This document shows positions 34,164-43,245 of a DNA stretch of 64,000 nt, one piece after another. A program made the position numbers and the translations under genes. The notes beneath the pieces were generated by a model that saw only the letters and a program-made list of their open reading frames with translations, did not search any database and was not told the DNA's origin. The stretch covers positions 7,580 through 71,579 of the forward strand of contig CAZVYQ010000008.1 of assembly GCA_964631375.1 (NCBI GenBank), in the 5' to 3' direction. Numbering within the stretch: the first letter of the stretch is position 1; each line of letters begins with the position of its first letter. This DNA comes from JAAYYM01 sp964631375. Lineage in GTDB: Bacteria > Bacillota > Clostridia > Lachnospirales > Lachnospiraceae.

Positions 34164-34964
34164 TTACCACAACCTGCTTTCCACTTCGCTTTTTAAAAAC
34201 ATCTTGTTTTTGGCTGCTGATTTGATTGGATGCAATTTGTTTCTTTTAATCAGATCGTCCACATTCTGCCTCGTACATTTCATCATTTCACAAACTTCTG
34301 TGGTATTGAGAACATGATCTGTGGCAAAATGACAAAAGTCTTCATACATGACTGGTATCTCCTCACCCTGATCGAGCAAATCTCTTGCCATACAGACTGT
34401 TACGCCATTCCAACTAATTCCATAGCCGCCCGATTCAATGCTGACCTGTCCAAAATGATTCTTCACATAATCTGCTATATCGCTTTCTAATAGCAGGTCT
34501 TTCACATCATATATCCTTGTCATATTATGTTGAAAGAAAATCACCAGACGATCTCCTGAAATCAGAATATCCTTAATATTACACTTCATCCTTTCCATAA
34601 TCATCACCGGGATCTCTCCATTCTCCAGTTCTTCCACATAAAAATCATCCTGACAACAGATTCCCCGACTCAACATCAGTAGCTTAAAAGTATGATATAC
34701 CTTCAAGTGGTTTTCTCTAAGTATCCCACCAAGATTCTGACGTTCTGAAGGTATGATTCTGCTCTGTACCCACCTTTCACTCCATTGTGACTCTACTGTA
34801 TAGTGTCCCTTCTGAGCAAATAATCCAAGCATCATAGGCAGTTCATTCTTATCTGTTCCCTCCGGGATCTCTATATAATATTGATCTGATTGCTCAAAAT
34901 ACAATAAATATGCTTTGATGATTTTTTGAACATCATTTTGATCATAGATTCCACATATTCTCAA
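34164..34964 (-). CDS. HTH-domain protein paired with HipA-like kinase
   Basis: A 266-aa protein. Only the last ~50 residues are recognisable: an excisionase/MerR-like helix-turn-helix (LNTTEVCEMMKCTRQNVDDLIKRNKLHPI, then a SEVESRLW end). The first ~210 residues match no family I know and are predicted soluble and mixed alpha/beta. The start is TTG 34964, eight bases after AGAGGTGG, and overlaps the HipA-like gene by 23 bases, so the two are translationally coupled. The pairing suggests an antitoxin or autorepressor that binds the palindrome upstream of the operon. The function is inferred from context only. Confidence 0.6.
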   Translation of the reverse strand: MRICGIYDQNDVQKIIKAYLLYFEQSDQYYIEIPEGTDKNELPMMLGLFAQKGHYTVESQWSERWVQSRIIPSERQNLGGILRENHLKVYHTFKLLMLSRGICCQDDFYVEELENGEIPVMIMERMKCNIKDILISGDRLVIFFQHNMTRIYDVKDLLLESDIADYVKNHFGQVSIESGGYGISWNGVTVCMARDLLDQGEEIPVMYEDFCHFATDHVLNTTEVCEMMKCTRQNVDDLIKRNKLHPIKSAAKNKMFLKSEVESRLW

Positions 34965-35757
34965 TTTGTTTCCACCTCTCCCATATCATCTGCCATATCT
35001 TCTCTATGTGTTGGTCTGATAAAATATCTGAAAGCCCTGATAAAATACTGGTTTTATCATTTTCCTTCAGTATTCTTGATAACTTTAACTTATCATGTGG
35101 GATTAATTTCAGATTATCCAATGCGGAATGCCCTCCCACAAAGCATTGTACTCTTTTATCCTCCAATACCTGATACTGTTCTACTTCTTTTTCAGTATGA
35201 CAACTAAACAACAGTGAAAGTCCCTGATCAAATAAAGGTGCCATCCTCACATTGCCCTTTGCATCACTGATCACTTCTACATTGGCACCATGTCGATCCC
35301 TGTTCAAAACCAAATAATCTATTAGTAGCATTGCATATATCTGTTGTCCCCAGCCTTTTCTGATACAAAAATCCAATGGGCATTCATCAGCTTGACGTTC
35401 TAACTGATAATAATCTTCCAATGTCATCTTCTTTTCAAAAGGTTTGCGAAAACTATTTGACGCACAGAGAAAGGTTTCATATTTCTGCTTTTCTATCTTA
35501 ATATCTGCATGAATCAATTGATATTGCAAATGAGGAAATCCCAATATATCTAAAAGTCTACAGACGATCAACTCATTGACACATTCATGTCCGACAATCC
35601 CTCTCATGCTATCATAATCTGATAACTTATAATATATCTTCCCCTTTTGCAATTCTTCCGTTGCTTTTAAAAAAGATCCCGCAGTTCCAGAAGAACTTCT
35701 TACTTTTGTCCATGAAAGATAGGTATAATCCTGCTTATCCAGTATTAGATCCTGCAT
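34942..35757 (-). CDS. HipA-like protein kinase
   Basis: A 271-aa protein with the catalytic core of HipA-type Ser/Thr kinases: K44 in IYYKLS and E58 in GHECVNE (ATP-binding pair), N152-R-D154-R-H-G-A-N159 as catalytic loop, and D177 in PLFDQGLS as the DFG-like metal site. It is shorter than E. coli HipA (440 aa) and lacks the N-terminal HipA_N subdomain, like other short HipA-like kinases. It starts with AAAGGAG before ATG 35757. It comes first in a two-gene operon with an HTH protein, the reverse of the classical hipBA order. The target is unknown. It is a toxin candidate, but a regulatory kinase is possible. Confidence 0.75.
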   Translation of the reverse strand: MQDLILDKQDYTYLSWTKVRSSSGTAGSFLKATEELQKGKIYYKLSDYDSMRGIVGHECVNELIVCRLLDILGFPHLQYQLIHADIKIEKQKYETFLCASNSFRKPFEKKMTLEDYYQLERQADECPLDFCIRKGWGQQIYAMLLIDYLVLNRDRHGANVEVISDAKGNVRMAPLFDQGLSLLFSCHTEKEVEQYQVLEDKRVQCFVGGHSALDNLKLIPHDKLKLSRILKENDKTSILSGLSDILSDQHIEKIWQMIWERWKQIENMWNL

Positions 35758-35819
35758 AATATTAACTCCTTTTTAACCTCTATTACTTTGATGAATTTGA
35801 AAACGTTTGATCTGTATAC

Positions 35820-35863
35820 AGAATAACAGGCAACTTGACATATGTCAAGTTGCCTGTTATTCT
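35820..35863. promoter_or_regulatory. 44-bp perfect palindrome containing a sigma-A promoter
   Basis: The two 22-base halves are exact inverse copies with no spacer (half site reads AGAATAACAGGCAACTTGAC...). On the minus strand it contains TTGACA (35843-35848), 17 bp, TATTCT (35820-35825), giving a start near 35813 and a 56-base leader for the HipA-like gene. By symmetry the same promoter exists on the plus strand. A CcpA-like TTGAAAACGTTTGAT lies around 35798-35812. It could also serve as a terminator for the ABC permease, which ends five bases away, although the T-tract is poor. Confidence 0.75.
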
Positions 35864-35867
35864 TACT

Positions 35868-38273
35868 TTATTCCCCACGAATCGTATCTACGATCGTAAG
35901 TTCTCTGATCTGTCTTGCCGGACCTAGGATTGCAAGAACAGAAGCCATAGCCACTACTATTACAATAATCAACATTGCACCTACAGGCAAACTCCATACA
36001 TCGCCCCAATGAAAGGTGATCATTCCTTTATAAAGGAGTCGGTTGATTGGAATCCCAATGACACATCCAAATCCTATCCCGCTGACTGCATAAGTCAATG
36101 CCTCTGCCGTAACCATTTTAATCACCTGTCGATCGCTCATTCCAATTGCTCGCATCGCCCCATACTGCTGCAGCCTTGCAGAAACACTCATGGCTATGCT
36201 GTTGACAATGTTAAAGATTGAAATCAAGGCAATGATGACAAGAAAGCCATAGATGAATAGTGACATGGAATAATATGCGCCTCTGACATCTGCATTACTC
36301 AGTCTCTGGTCAGAGAAGGTAATTCCTGTACCTGAAAGTTCTCTAATCTTGTCTACATCCGTATCTGTAGCCTTTTGTGTCAGCTGGATATCCAAAATCG
36401 TATATCCACCCTCTCCTGTCAACTGTCGGAAAGTCTGTTCTGAGCAAATCACTGTTTCTACTCCCTCTTCACGACTGAACGGACAGTCGGACAACACACC
36501 TGCGATCTGCAATATATGTTCTTCTCCCTTGATCTGTGTTTGTAAAGTATCACTCACTCTCAATGGATTATTCATATCATAAACTGTCAGTACTGCCGAA
36601 CCATTTATCACATCCTCCAGTTTTCCGTCCGTCAAATCATCCTCCGCCCATTTGAATTGATTTTCCTCATAAGAAATGAGGTTAATCTGCATATCATTTC
36701 CATTTACCTGAGTCGGCAGATGATATGCAAACATTCTCCCATAGGCTCTCTTCACTCCATTCACATCCTCTATCTGTGACAGCAGATCAGGAGCTATTGA
36801 GCATGTATTGTCCTGACTGATCACTGACAGATCCGGTGTACAGGGCTGTAGTGGTTTCAAAGCATGATGTAGGAAATCCACTGCCGTTGTGAAGGATAAG
36901 AATAAAATGATACTAAACGCAAAGGAACCTGTCATTAATAAAAAGTTCTTCTTGCTGCCACCTGCGTGGTGCATACCAAGTACTGTTTCGATATGGAGAG
37001 TCTTTGTACCTATTGCATGACGATTACTCTTTTCGGAGTTGTTTTTTCGTTTGCTTTTTTTATGGGAATCTCTCAAAATTCCCATCTGATAAGAATTGCC
37101 CGAAACTGCTGCCAGTGGTGAAACTGACGCAGCCCTCTTTGCCGGAGCTGAGGCCGCCAAAAGTACTGTGATCACACCAATTCCTGCTCCTGATACCAAT
37201 CCCATGATGCTGATTCCGAATACCGGCATACTTGCAAAATAACCCGGGCTTAACAATCTAAGCATATTGCACAGTACCCATGTAATAATGGTTCCTCCGA
37301 GCAATCCCAGTGGAATCGCACTTTTGCACCAATTCAACGCCTCCAGTCTGACAAACTGTTTGACCTGGCTTTTAGTTGCTCCCTGGCATCGCATCATTCC
37401 GAAAAACTCTGTTCGTCTGACAACATTGCTGTTCAAATTACCTGCGATCATTAAGATTCCGGCAGTAATCACCAGTACAGCAAGAACCACAGCTGCACCA
37501 TAAAGCTGCATGATATAGGAATCTCTGCTCATCCCCATCACACCAAGCAGTTTCTCATTTCTGCCAACCTGCTCTTTGGTCAGACCCAATTGGTTTTCAA
37601 TCCTGGTAATCACCTTCGGAATATTGCAATTTCTTGAAAACTGCACATAGTATGCCATATCCCTGTCAAAATCAGGCTCCCCGGCTGTTTTACAAAGCTC
37701 CCGAAAGGTATCCACACTGACAAAAACACCTACTGAATCGTCCTTCATGATCATCCCGCTATTATTTGAAAATCCTGATATGGTAAGAGAAAACTTTTCT
37801 CCATTTGGTAATGTTATGTCAACCACGTCTCCTATATGAAGATCCAGTCTTTTTCCAGCATTCGCAGTTAATACTGCTTCCTGAGGCTGTTCAAAGTATC
37901 TCCCCTCAATCACTTCTGCCAAAGACATCAGTTGTACAAAATCCTCCTCATATCCACATATAGCTACCTTGATTCCGTTGATCTCATAGTCTTGATCCAG
38001 TCTGTAATTTCGCACATCATACCAGGATGCTGCCACAACCTCCCGTTGTCCTTTGATCATATCAGCCTGTTCCTGACTCAAACTCTTGAACATTGCATGC
38101 CAGTTCCCATCTGACTGAATGGTCTGCAGATACTGGCTTCGTATCTCCATATCAGCCATACTGAAAATCGCTGTCACAAGAAAAACTGCCAAAATGATAC
38201 AGATCCTTGTCATCTTGCTTTGTTTTTTATGAACCTTAGCAGAAATCGGGATCAGTTCCAGATAGTGTTTCAT
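35868..38273 (-). CDS. ABC transporter permease, two FtsX domains (Bce/MacB-like)
   Basis: An 801-aa permease. One segment near residue 25 is followed by a large extracytoplasmic domain (about 45-250), then three segments (about 255-385) forming the first FtsX unit. A basic cytosolic linker (SHKKSKRKNNSEKSNRHAIG) leads to a further segment near 445, a second outside domain, and a final three-segment FtsX unit (about 675-795) with the NSIAMSVSARLQQYGAMRAIGMSDRQVIKMV motif. With its ATPase and the two-component system upstream it forms a module of the kind that detects or expels antimicrobial peptides, or remodels the envelope. It overlaps the ATPase gene by 4 bases (ATGA). Confidence 0.88.
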   Translation of the reverse strand: MKHYLELIPISAKVHKKQSKMTRICIILAVFLVTAIFSMADMEIRSQYLQTIQSDGNWHAMFKSLSQEQADMIKGQREVVAASWYDVRNYRLDQDYEINGIKVAICGYEEDFVQLMSLAEVIEGRYFEQPQEAVLTANAGKRLDLHIGDVVDITLPNGEKFSLTISGFSNNSGMIMKDDSVGVFVSVDTFRELCKTAGEPDFDRDMAYYVQFSRNCNIPKVITRIENQLGLTKEQVGRNEKLLGVMGMSRDSYIMQLYGAAVVLAVLVITAGILMIAGNLNSNVVRRTEFFGMMRCQGATKSQVKQFVRLEALNWCKSAIPLGLLGGTIITWVLCNMLRLLSPGYFASMPVFGISIMGLVSGAGIGVITVLLAASAPAKRAASVSPLAAVSGNSYQMGILRDSHKKSKRKNNSEKSNRHAIGTKTLHIETVLGMHHAGGSKKNFLLMTGSFAFSIILFLSFTTAVDFLHHALKPLQPCTPDLSVISQDNTCSIAPDLLSQIEDVNGVKRAYGRMFAYHLPTQVNGNDMQINLISYEENQFKWAEDDLTDGKLEDVINGSAVLTVYDMNNPLRVSDTLQTQIKGEEHILQIAGVLSDCPFSREEGVETVICSEQTFRQLTGEGGYTILDIQLTQKATDTDVDKIRELSGTGITFSDQRLSNADVRGAYYSMSLFIYGFLVIIALISIFNIVNSIAMSVSARLQQYGAMRAIGMSDRQVIKMVTAEALTYAVSGIGFGCVIGIPINRLLYKGMITFHWGDVWSLPVGAMLIIVIVVAMASVLAILGPARQIRELTIVDTIRGE

Positions 38274-38953
38274 CTCGTCACACCTCCCAGATCATGTATC
38301 ACTCCGTCTGTTACTCTGATCACGCGATCTACAGAATCGGTCAGATTCATATTATGTGTGATCATTAAGACTGTCTGGTTGAAGTGTCTGGATGCCTGAT
38401 GCAACAGTTCAATCACATCCTGACTGTTCTTTGAGTCAAGATTGCCGGTTGGTTCATCTGCCAGCACCAGCATTGGTTTTGTCATCAGAGCTCTGCCGAT
38501 TGCAACTCTCTGCTGTTGTCCGCCTGAAAGCTGACTTGGCAAGTGTTTACGTCGTTCAGTCAATCCTAATACCTGCAGCATTTCCTCCACCTGATCCTGA
38601 TCCGGTTTACGATAATCTAAAAGCAGTGGAAATACTATATTTTGCTCCACTGTCAGTTCTGATACCAATTGATAGGATTGAAAGATAAATCCTATATTTC
38701 TTCTCCGAAAGATGGTTCGTTCATTTTCCTTCATGGAGAACAGATCCTGTCCTGCCAGCCACACTTTACCTGAGGTTGCTGTATCTAGTCCACCGATACA
38801 GTTTAGAAGTGTACTCTTGCCGGAGCCTGATTCACCCACAATGGCAGTAAATTCACCCTTCTCCATTGTGAATGAGACATCCTTAAGAGCCTCTACGCAG
38901 GCTTCTCCTGTTCCATAATTTTTACATAAGTGTTCTACCTTTAATAATTCCAT
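38270..38953 (-). CDS. ABC transporter ATP-binding protein (LolD/MacB class)
   Basis: A 227-aa ATPase. Walker A GESGSGKSTLLN is at about 39-50. The Q-loop is IFQSYQLVSELTVEQN, the signature LSGGQQQRVAIGRAL, Walker B MLVLADEPTGNLDSKN and the H-loop MITHNMNLTD. The NLDSKN stretch is typical of the MacB/LolD/BceA class. It works with the FtsX-type permease encoded next. It lies downstream of a sensor kinase/response regulator pair with an intergenic promoter region at 38954-39042. Confidence 0.94.
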   Translation of the reverse strand: MELLKVEHLCKNYGTGEACVEALKDVSFTMEKGEFTAIVGESGSGKSTLLNCIGGLDTATSGKVWLAGQDLFSMKENERTIFRRRNIGFIFQSYQLVSELTVEQNIVFPLLLDYRKPDQDQVEEMLQVLGLTERRKHLPSQLSGGQQQRVAIGRALMTKPMLVLADEPTGNLDSKNSQDVIELLHQASRHFNQTVLMITHNMNLTDSVDRVIRVTDGVIHDLGGVTR

Positions 38954-39011
38954 GATTGATTCCTCATCTCCTAATTGTTTAGCAGAATCATATCATCTTA
39001 ACATTACAATC

Positions 39012-39041
39012 AGGTGAATTTCACCTTACGATTTTGTAAGG
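39012..39041. promoter_or_regulatory. Overlapping inverted repeats before the ABC genes (likely response-regulator site)
   Basis: AGGTGAA-T-TTCACCT at 39012-39026 overlaps CCTTAC-gatttt-GTAAGG at 39024-39041, just upstream of the ABC ATPase gene and at the end of the histidine kinase gene. The OmpR-type regulator encoded at 40149-40859 is the natural candidate to bind it. Confidence 0.5.
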
Positions 39042-39042
39042 A

Positions 39043-40152
39043 TTATGTTACAGTTTGCTGTTTCTTAAAGCTGATTGTAAAAGTTGTTCCCTCTCCTTCA
39101 CTGCTCTGCACCGTCAGTGAACCATCCTGTCCCTCAATGATTGCCTTGGCAAGCGGTAACCCAAGCCCGATCCCCGGTCTGTTCTCAGCACCAGAGCCAC
39201 GATAGAACCGCTTGAAAATATGATGGATCTCCTCCTGTGGGATGCCGCTTCCATGATCAGTGACAGCAATGTGCAGCATGGCAGGTGTTTCATTCCATGT
39301 TATGTTGATCATTTCATGCTCCTGTGTATGATCAAGTGCATTCTTAACCAGATTGCTGATGGCTTCGCTGGTCCAAAGCAGATCACAACTGATCCTGCAA
39401 TTGTGATCACCCTCAATCTGAATCTGTTTCTGTTCTGTTTGTGCACGTAACCGCAGATCTCCGATTGCCTCTGACACAATCTCCTGTACCTGATATTGTT
39501 CCTTTGCAAAGGTAATACTGCCTGCATCCAAACGCGTCACCTTGAGTAACAGTTGGATCAAGCGTTCCATGCGATTGAGTGCCGCCTCAGATTGATCGGT
39601 AAACCGGCTGATGGTTTCTGGATGATCTGACTCGTCCTTCATGATCTCCGTATACATACGCAGTGCGGCAAGAGGTGTTTTCAGTTGATGTGAGATATCT
39701 GATATCGTATTTTTCAAAAACTCCTTTGTCTTCTGTTCGGTTTCCTCTCTGCTCTTATATGACATAGCAAGTTCATCAATATCTGAAAAGAGACGATATA
39801 GTGTTCCTTCCTGATTACCGTTTAAATGACTGTGAAAGTCTCCTGCTGCATATCGTTCAACAACCTCAGCTGCTTCCGAATAAAGCTTGTCACGTTTTTT
39901 AAAATAAAGAAGGGTTCCCCCAAGGAGTAACCCCACTAAAAATACACAAATCAATATAAATGCCACAGAAATCCAATTCATAGAACCTACTATATCCATA
40001 CTATTTTCAATCTGGTTACTAACCGAATACCAGTCAACAATCAGCTGCTGATAGACCAGATTACAGCATACCATAGCCACAATCATTAAAATCCCTGTTC
40101 CTGTAATCAATCCTATATAAAGTCTCGTCTGTCTCTCCTGTAAAAAGTTCAT
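39043..40152 (-). CDS. Sensor histidine kinase
   Basis: A 369-aa membrane kinase with two N-terminal segments (about 10-35 and 58-85) and only a short outside loop of about 22 residues, as in intramembrane-sensing kinases of antimicrobial-peptide systems. A HAMP-like linker comes next. The phosphoacceptor is H155 in SDISHQLKTPLAALRMY, with N box SEAISNLVKNALDHT and G boxes DHGSGIP and GIGLGLPLAKAII. It overlaps the response regulator gene by 4 bases. The tiny sensor loop suggests that the partner ABC permease senses the signal. Confidence 0.93.
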   Translation of the reverse strand: MNFLQERQTRLYIGLITGTGILMIVAMVCCNLVYQQLIVDWYSVSNQIENSMDIVGSMNWISVAFILICVFLVGLLLGGTLLYFKKRDKLYSEAAEVVERYAAGDFHSHLNGNQEGTLYRLFSDIDELAMSYKSREETEQKTKEFLKNTISDISHQLKTPLAALRMYTEIMKDESDHPETISRFTDQSEAALNRMERLIQLLLKVTRLDAGSITFAKEQYQVQEIVSEAIGDLRLRAQTEQKQIQIEGDHNCRISCDLLWTSEAISNLVKNALDHTQEHEMINITWNETPAMLHIAVTDHGSGIPQEEIHHIFKRFYRGSGAENRPGIGLGLPLAKAIIEGQDGSLTVQSSEGEGTTFTISFKKQQTVT

Positions 40153-40859
40153 CTCTCCACCTCATTCCAACGATAGCCAAAGCCTCTGACTGTCTGCAGA
40201 TACTTTGGTTCAGACGGAGAATCCTCTACCTTCTCCCGAAGTCTTCTGATATAAACCGACAGTGTGTTGTCATCTACAAAGTCCCCCTGACTGTCCCACA
40301 TGGCATCCAAAATTGCCTGTCTCGTCATAATGCGGTTTGCATTTCGGATGAGCAGACACAACAGTCTGTATTCTGCACCTGTCAGTTCGAGAGGTCTGCC
40401 AGCCTTTGTGACTCTGCAGTTCGACAGATTGATCAAGATGGAGCCACCTTGAAGTTGCTCCTGATGACTGCTTTCTACTCCTGTAGGATTATGTAGCTGT
40501 GTACTTCTTCGTAAGAGTGCCCGTATACGGGAACACAATTCACCCAGTTTAAAAGGCTTTGTAATATAATCATCTCCGCCACAGTCAAGACCTCTGATGA
40601 TATTGGTCTCTTCATCTGCCGCCGTCAAGAAAATGATCGGTACCATATTGCCGGTCTTTCTGACATACTCGCATACCTCAAAGCCGGTTCCGTCTGGCAA
40701 AGTTACATCCAGCAACAGCAGGTCATACCCTGCTGCAAATTCACTCTTCGCCTCTGCAACATTACGAACCACAGTCAGATCAAAACCATTCTTCTCCAAT
40801 GAATACTGTAATCCATCGATCAAGCTGATATCATCCTCTAAGAGTAATATTCTGCTCAT
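40149..40859 (-). CDS. OmpR-family response regulator
   Basis: A 236-aa regulator: receiver domain 1-120 with the acidic pair E8-D9-D10, phosphoacceptor D51 (LLLLDVTLPDG) and TAADE plus KPF further on, then a winged-helix DNA-binding domain (LELTGAEYRLLCLLIRNANRIMTRQAILDAMW, VDDNTLSVYIRRLREKVEDSP). It is encoded with its kinase and the ABC module that it probably controls. The start is supported by GGAGGTGCGAG-ATG. Confidence 0.95.
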   Translation of the reverse strand: MSRILLLEDDISLIDGLQYSLEKNGFDLTVVRNVAEAKSEFAAGYDLLLLDVTLPDGTGFEVCEYVRKTGNMVPIIFLTAADEETNIIRGLDCGGDDYITKPFKLGELCSRIRALLRRSTQLHNPTGVESSHQEQLQGGSILINLSNCRVTKAGRPLELTGAEYRLLCLLIRNANRIMTRQAILDAMWDSQGDFVDDNTLSVYIRRLREKVEDSPSEPKYLQTVRGFGYRWNEVER

Positions 40860-40879
40860 CTCGCACCTCCATCATAAAC

Positions 40880-40910
40880 AAAAAGTCCTATCACCTCGAT
40901 AGAACCTTTT
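40880..40910 (-). terminator. Terminator of the GH3 gene
   Basis: On the minus strand an imperfect stem (AAAAGGTTCTATC with GATAGGACTTTTT, GAGGT loop) followed by a T-rich stretch, about 20 bases after the GH3 stop codon and upstream of the response regulator. Confidence 0.7.
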
Positions 40911-40931
40911 GTCGACATCTTTATATCATGG

Positions 40932-43214
40932 TCATTTTAATAATTGATTTAATTCCTCAACAGCCTTTTCCATATCCTCATTCGGATAATCAGCAAAGCT
41001 TCGTAATGAACGGATTGGTGTATATCTTGCGATTGCCTCCTGCATTTCTTCTGTAATGGCTTCTGAAGCAACCTGATTTTTCTCTTTAGAGTTATCATCA
41101 GCAATTAAAAGACCCATATGATTCATCACATGATTCTTTGTATAATCACGTAACGAATCCTGTTGCAACAGATCTCCGATAATGGTGTCCTTTGTTACAT
41201 GAAACGGCAGCTTGATATCACTGGTATAATGGATTGTCAGTTCAGTAGCAATATCACGTGAGGAATTTCCCACCATGATGACATAATCGCCTGATGCTGC
41301 ATACCAATCATGGATTTCTTCATTGTACCATGCAAAGGAACGTTTGTTTAATTCCATGATGACTCTCTTCTGCTCACCCGGTGCCAACATAACTGCTTCA
41401 AAGCCCTTCAGTTCTTTGTCCGGACGGATGGTAGCTCCCGTAGTATCCTTTACATAAAGCTGTATCACTTCTTTTCCTGCCATACGGCCTGTATTTTTTA
41501 CATCCACACTGATTTCTACGGTTTCAGAACCCTTGATACTATCCTGATTAACACGTAAATTGCTGATCTCAAATGTTGTATAACTAAGTCCGTATCCAAA
41601 CGGATAACGTACTGACATCCTCTTTGTGTCATAATATCTGTATCCCACAAAAACTCCTTCAGCATAATGCACCTTACCACCGGCTCCCGGGAAATTCAGG
41701 TAGGAAGGATTATCCTCTAACTGAATCGGAAATGACTCTGCTAACTTGCCGCATGGGTTTGCCTTCCCATAAAGAATGGCGGCTACCGCCTCTGCAGAGC
41801 CTTCACCACTTAAATATGCTTCGACGATACCCTTTACCTGGTCGGCCCATGGTATCTCTACCGGAGATCCGTTATGCAATACCACAACTATATTTTTCTG
41901 AACCTTGAGCAGTTCCTCGATCAACTGATTCTGACAGGATGGCAGACGCATATGCTTTCTGTCATATCCCTCGGATTCAAATGAATCCGGAAGACCCGCA
42001 AACACAACAACCTTTTTTACTCTCTTGGCAACATCAATTGCCTCTTGAAACAGTGCCTCATCCACAACATCCTCTACTGCGGAAAAGCCTTCTGCATACT
42101 GCACGGTTTTGTATTGTTTCAGCACTTCCAACGCCGAAGGTACCTGCTTTGCATTGATGTGACCACTGCCGCCTCCCTGAAAACGAGGCTTGACAGCAAA
42201 ACCACCAATGACTGCCACTTCATCTACATCCTCTGATAATGGTAGGATCTGATCCTCATTCTTTAATAAAACGATACACTGCTTTGCAAATTCCACTGCC
42301 TTTTCATGATCAGCCTTGCGGTCAAAGACCTCCTGCTGTCTATGCTTGTTATATCGATCAATCAGCTTAAGAATTCTCTCAACTGTCTGATCAAGGATTT
42401 CCTCAGATAACGTGCCTTGTTTCACTGCTTGGATGATCTTCTGATCATTGGTTCCACAGCTGCTCGGCATCTCGAGATCCATCCCTGCCTTCAGTCCTTC
42501 CACACGGTCACTGACAGCACCCCAGTCGGATACTACAAGTCCCTCAAAGCCCCACTCGTCCCGCAAAATATCACCTAACAATTCACGACTCTCACCTGTG
42601 AAAACTCCATTGATCCGATTATAAGAATTCATGACTGTCCATGGCTGTGATTTTTTCACTGCCGTCTCAAATGCGGGCAGATAGATTTCTCTGAGTGTCC
42701 GCTCGTCCATCTCTGATGAGATTGACATTCTCTCATATTCCTGATTGTTTGCAGCAAAGTGCTTGATCGAGGTTCCTACATTCTGTGACTGTACGCCTTG
42801 AATAAATGCCGCAGACAATTCCCCTGCCACATAGGGATCCTCAGAATAATACTCAAAATTACGTCCACATAACGGAGAACGTTTGATATTAACTGCCGGT
42901 CCCAAAATCACAGAAACATCCTCTGCCTGACATTCCTTGCCGATTGCTTCTCCCATCTGTTTTAACAGATCTCTGTCAAAAGAACAGGCTGCTGCACAGC
43001 CTGCCGGAAAGCAAATTGCCTCTATGCTTTCGTTGACTCCCAGGTGATCTCCCTGATTGGCCTGCTTACGCAGACCATTTGGTCCATCACTGACCATAAC
43101 AGCCGGAATTCCCAGTCTCTCGATCTCCTTTGTGTGCCAAAAATCGTTGCCGGAACACAAGCTCGCCTTCTCCTCCAGTGTCATTTCAGATATTAACTTT
43201 TCGATATCCATCAT
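40932..43214 (-). CDS. GH3 family beta-glucosidase/beta-xylosidase
   Basis: A 760-aa cytosolic glycoside hydrolase (no signal peptide). The barrel domain has VSDGPNGLRKQ at 42-52, KHFAANNQE at 151-159 and the catalytic nucleophile D230 in VVSDWGAVSDR. A second domain of about 330-560 includes VVFAGLPDSFESEGYDRKHMRLPSCQ. A fibronectin III-like domain is at about 600-690 (VSVDVKNTGRMAGKEVIQLYV), then a C-terminal tail. The overall type is a beta-glucosidase acting on cello- or other oligosaccharides; the exact sugar cannot be decided. It ends in a terminator. Confidence 0.93.
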   Translation of the reverse strand: MMDIEKLISEMTLEEKASLCSGNDFWHTKEIERLGIPAVMVSDGPNGLRKQANQGDHLGVNESIEAICFPAGCAAACSFDRDLLKQMGEAIGKECQAEDVSVILGPAVNIKRSPLCGRNFEYYSEDPYVAGELSAAFIQGVQSQNVGTSIKHFAANNQEYERMSISSEMDERTLREIYLPAFETAVKKSQPWTVMNSYNRINGVFTGESRELLGDILRDEWGFEGLVVSDWGAVSDRVEGLKAGMDLEMPSSCGTNDQKIIQAVKQGTLSEEILDQTVERILKLIDRYNKHRQQEVFDRKADHEKAVEFAKQCIVLLKNEDQILPLSEDVDEVAVIGGFAVKPRFQGGGSGHINAKQVPSALEVLKQYKTVQYAEGFSAVEDVVDEALFQEAIDVAKRVKKVVVFAGLPDSFESEGYDRKHMRLPSCQNQLIEELLKVQKNIVVVLHNGSPVEIPWADQVKGIVEAYLSGEGSAEAVAAILYGKANPCGKLAESFPIQLEDNPSYLNFPGAGGKVHYAEGVFVGYRYYDTKRMSVRYPFGYGLSYTTFEISNLRVNQDSIKGSETVEISVDVKNTGRMAGKEVIQLYVKDTTGATIRPDKELKGFEAVMLAPGEQKRVIMELNKRSFAWYNEEIHDWYAASGDYVIMVGNSSRDIATELTIHYTSDIKLPFHVTKDTIIGDLLQQDSLRDYTKNHVMNHMGLLIADDNSKEKNQVASEAITEEMQEAIARYTPIRSLRSFADYPNEDMEKAVEELNQLLK

Positions 43215-43245
43215 AAACCCTCCCTTAAAGTCTATTGAATATTAT

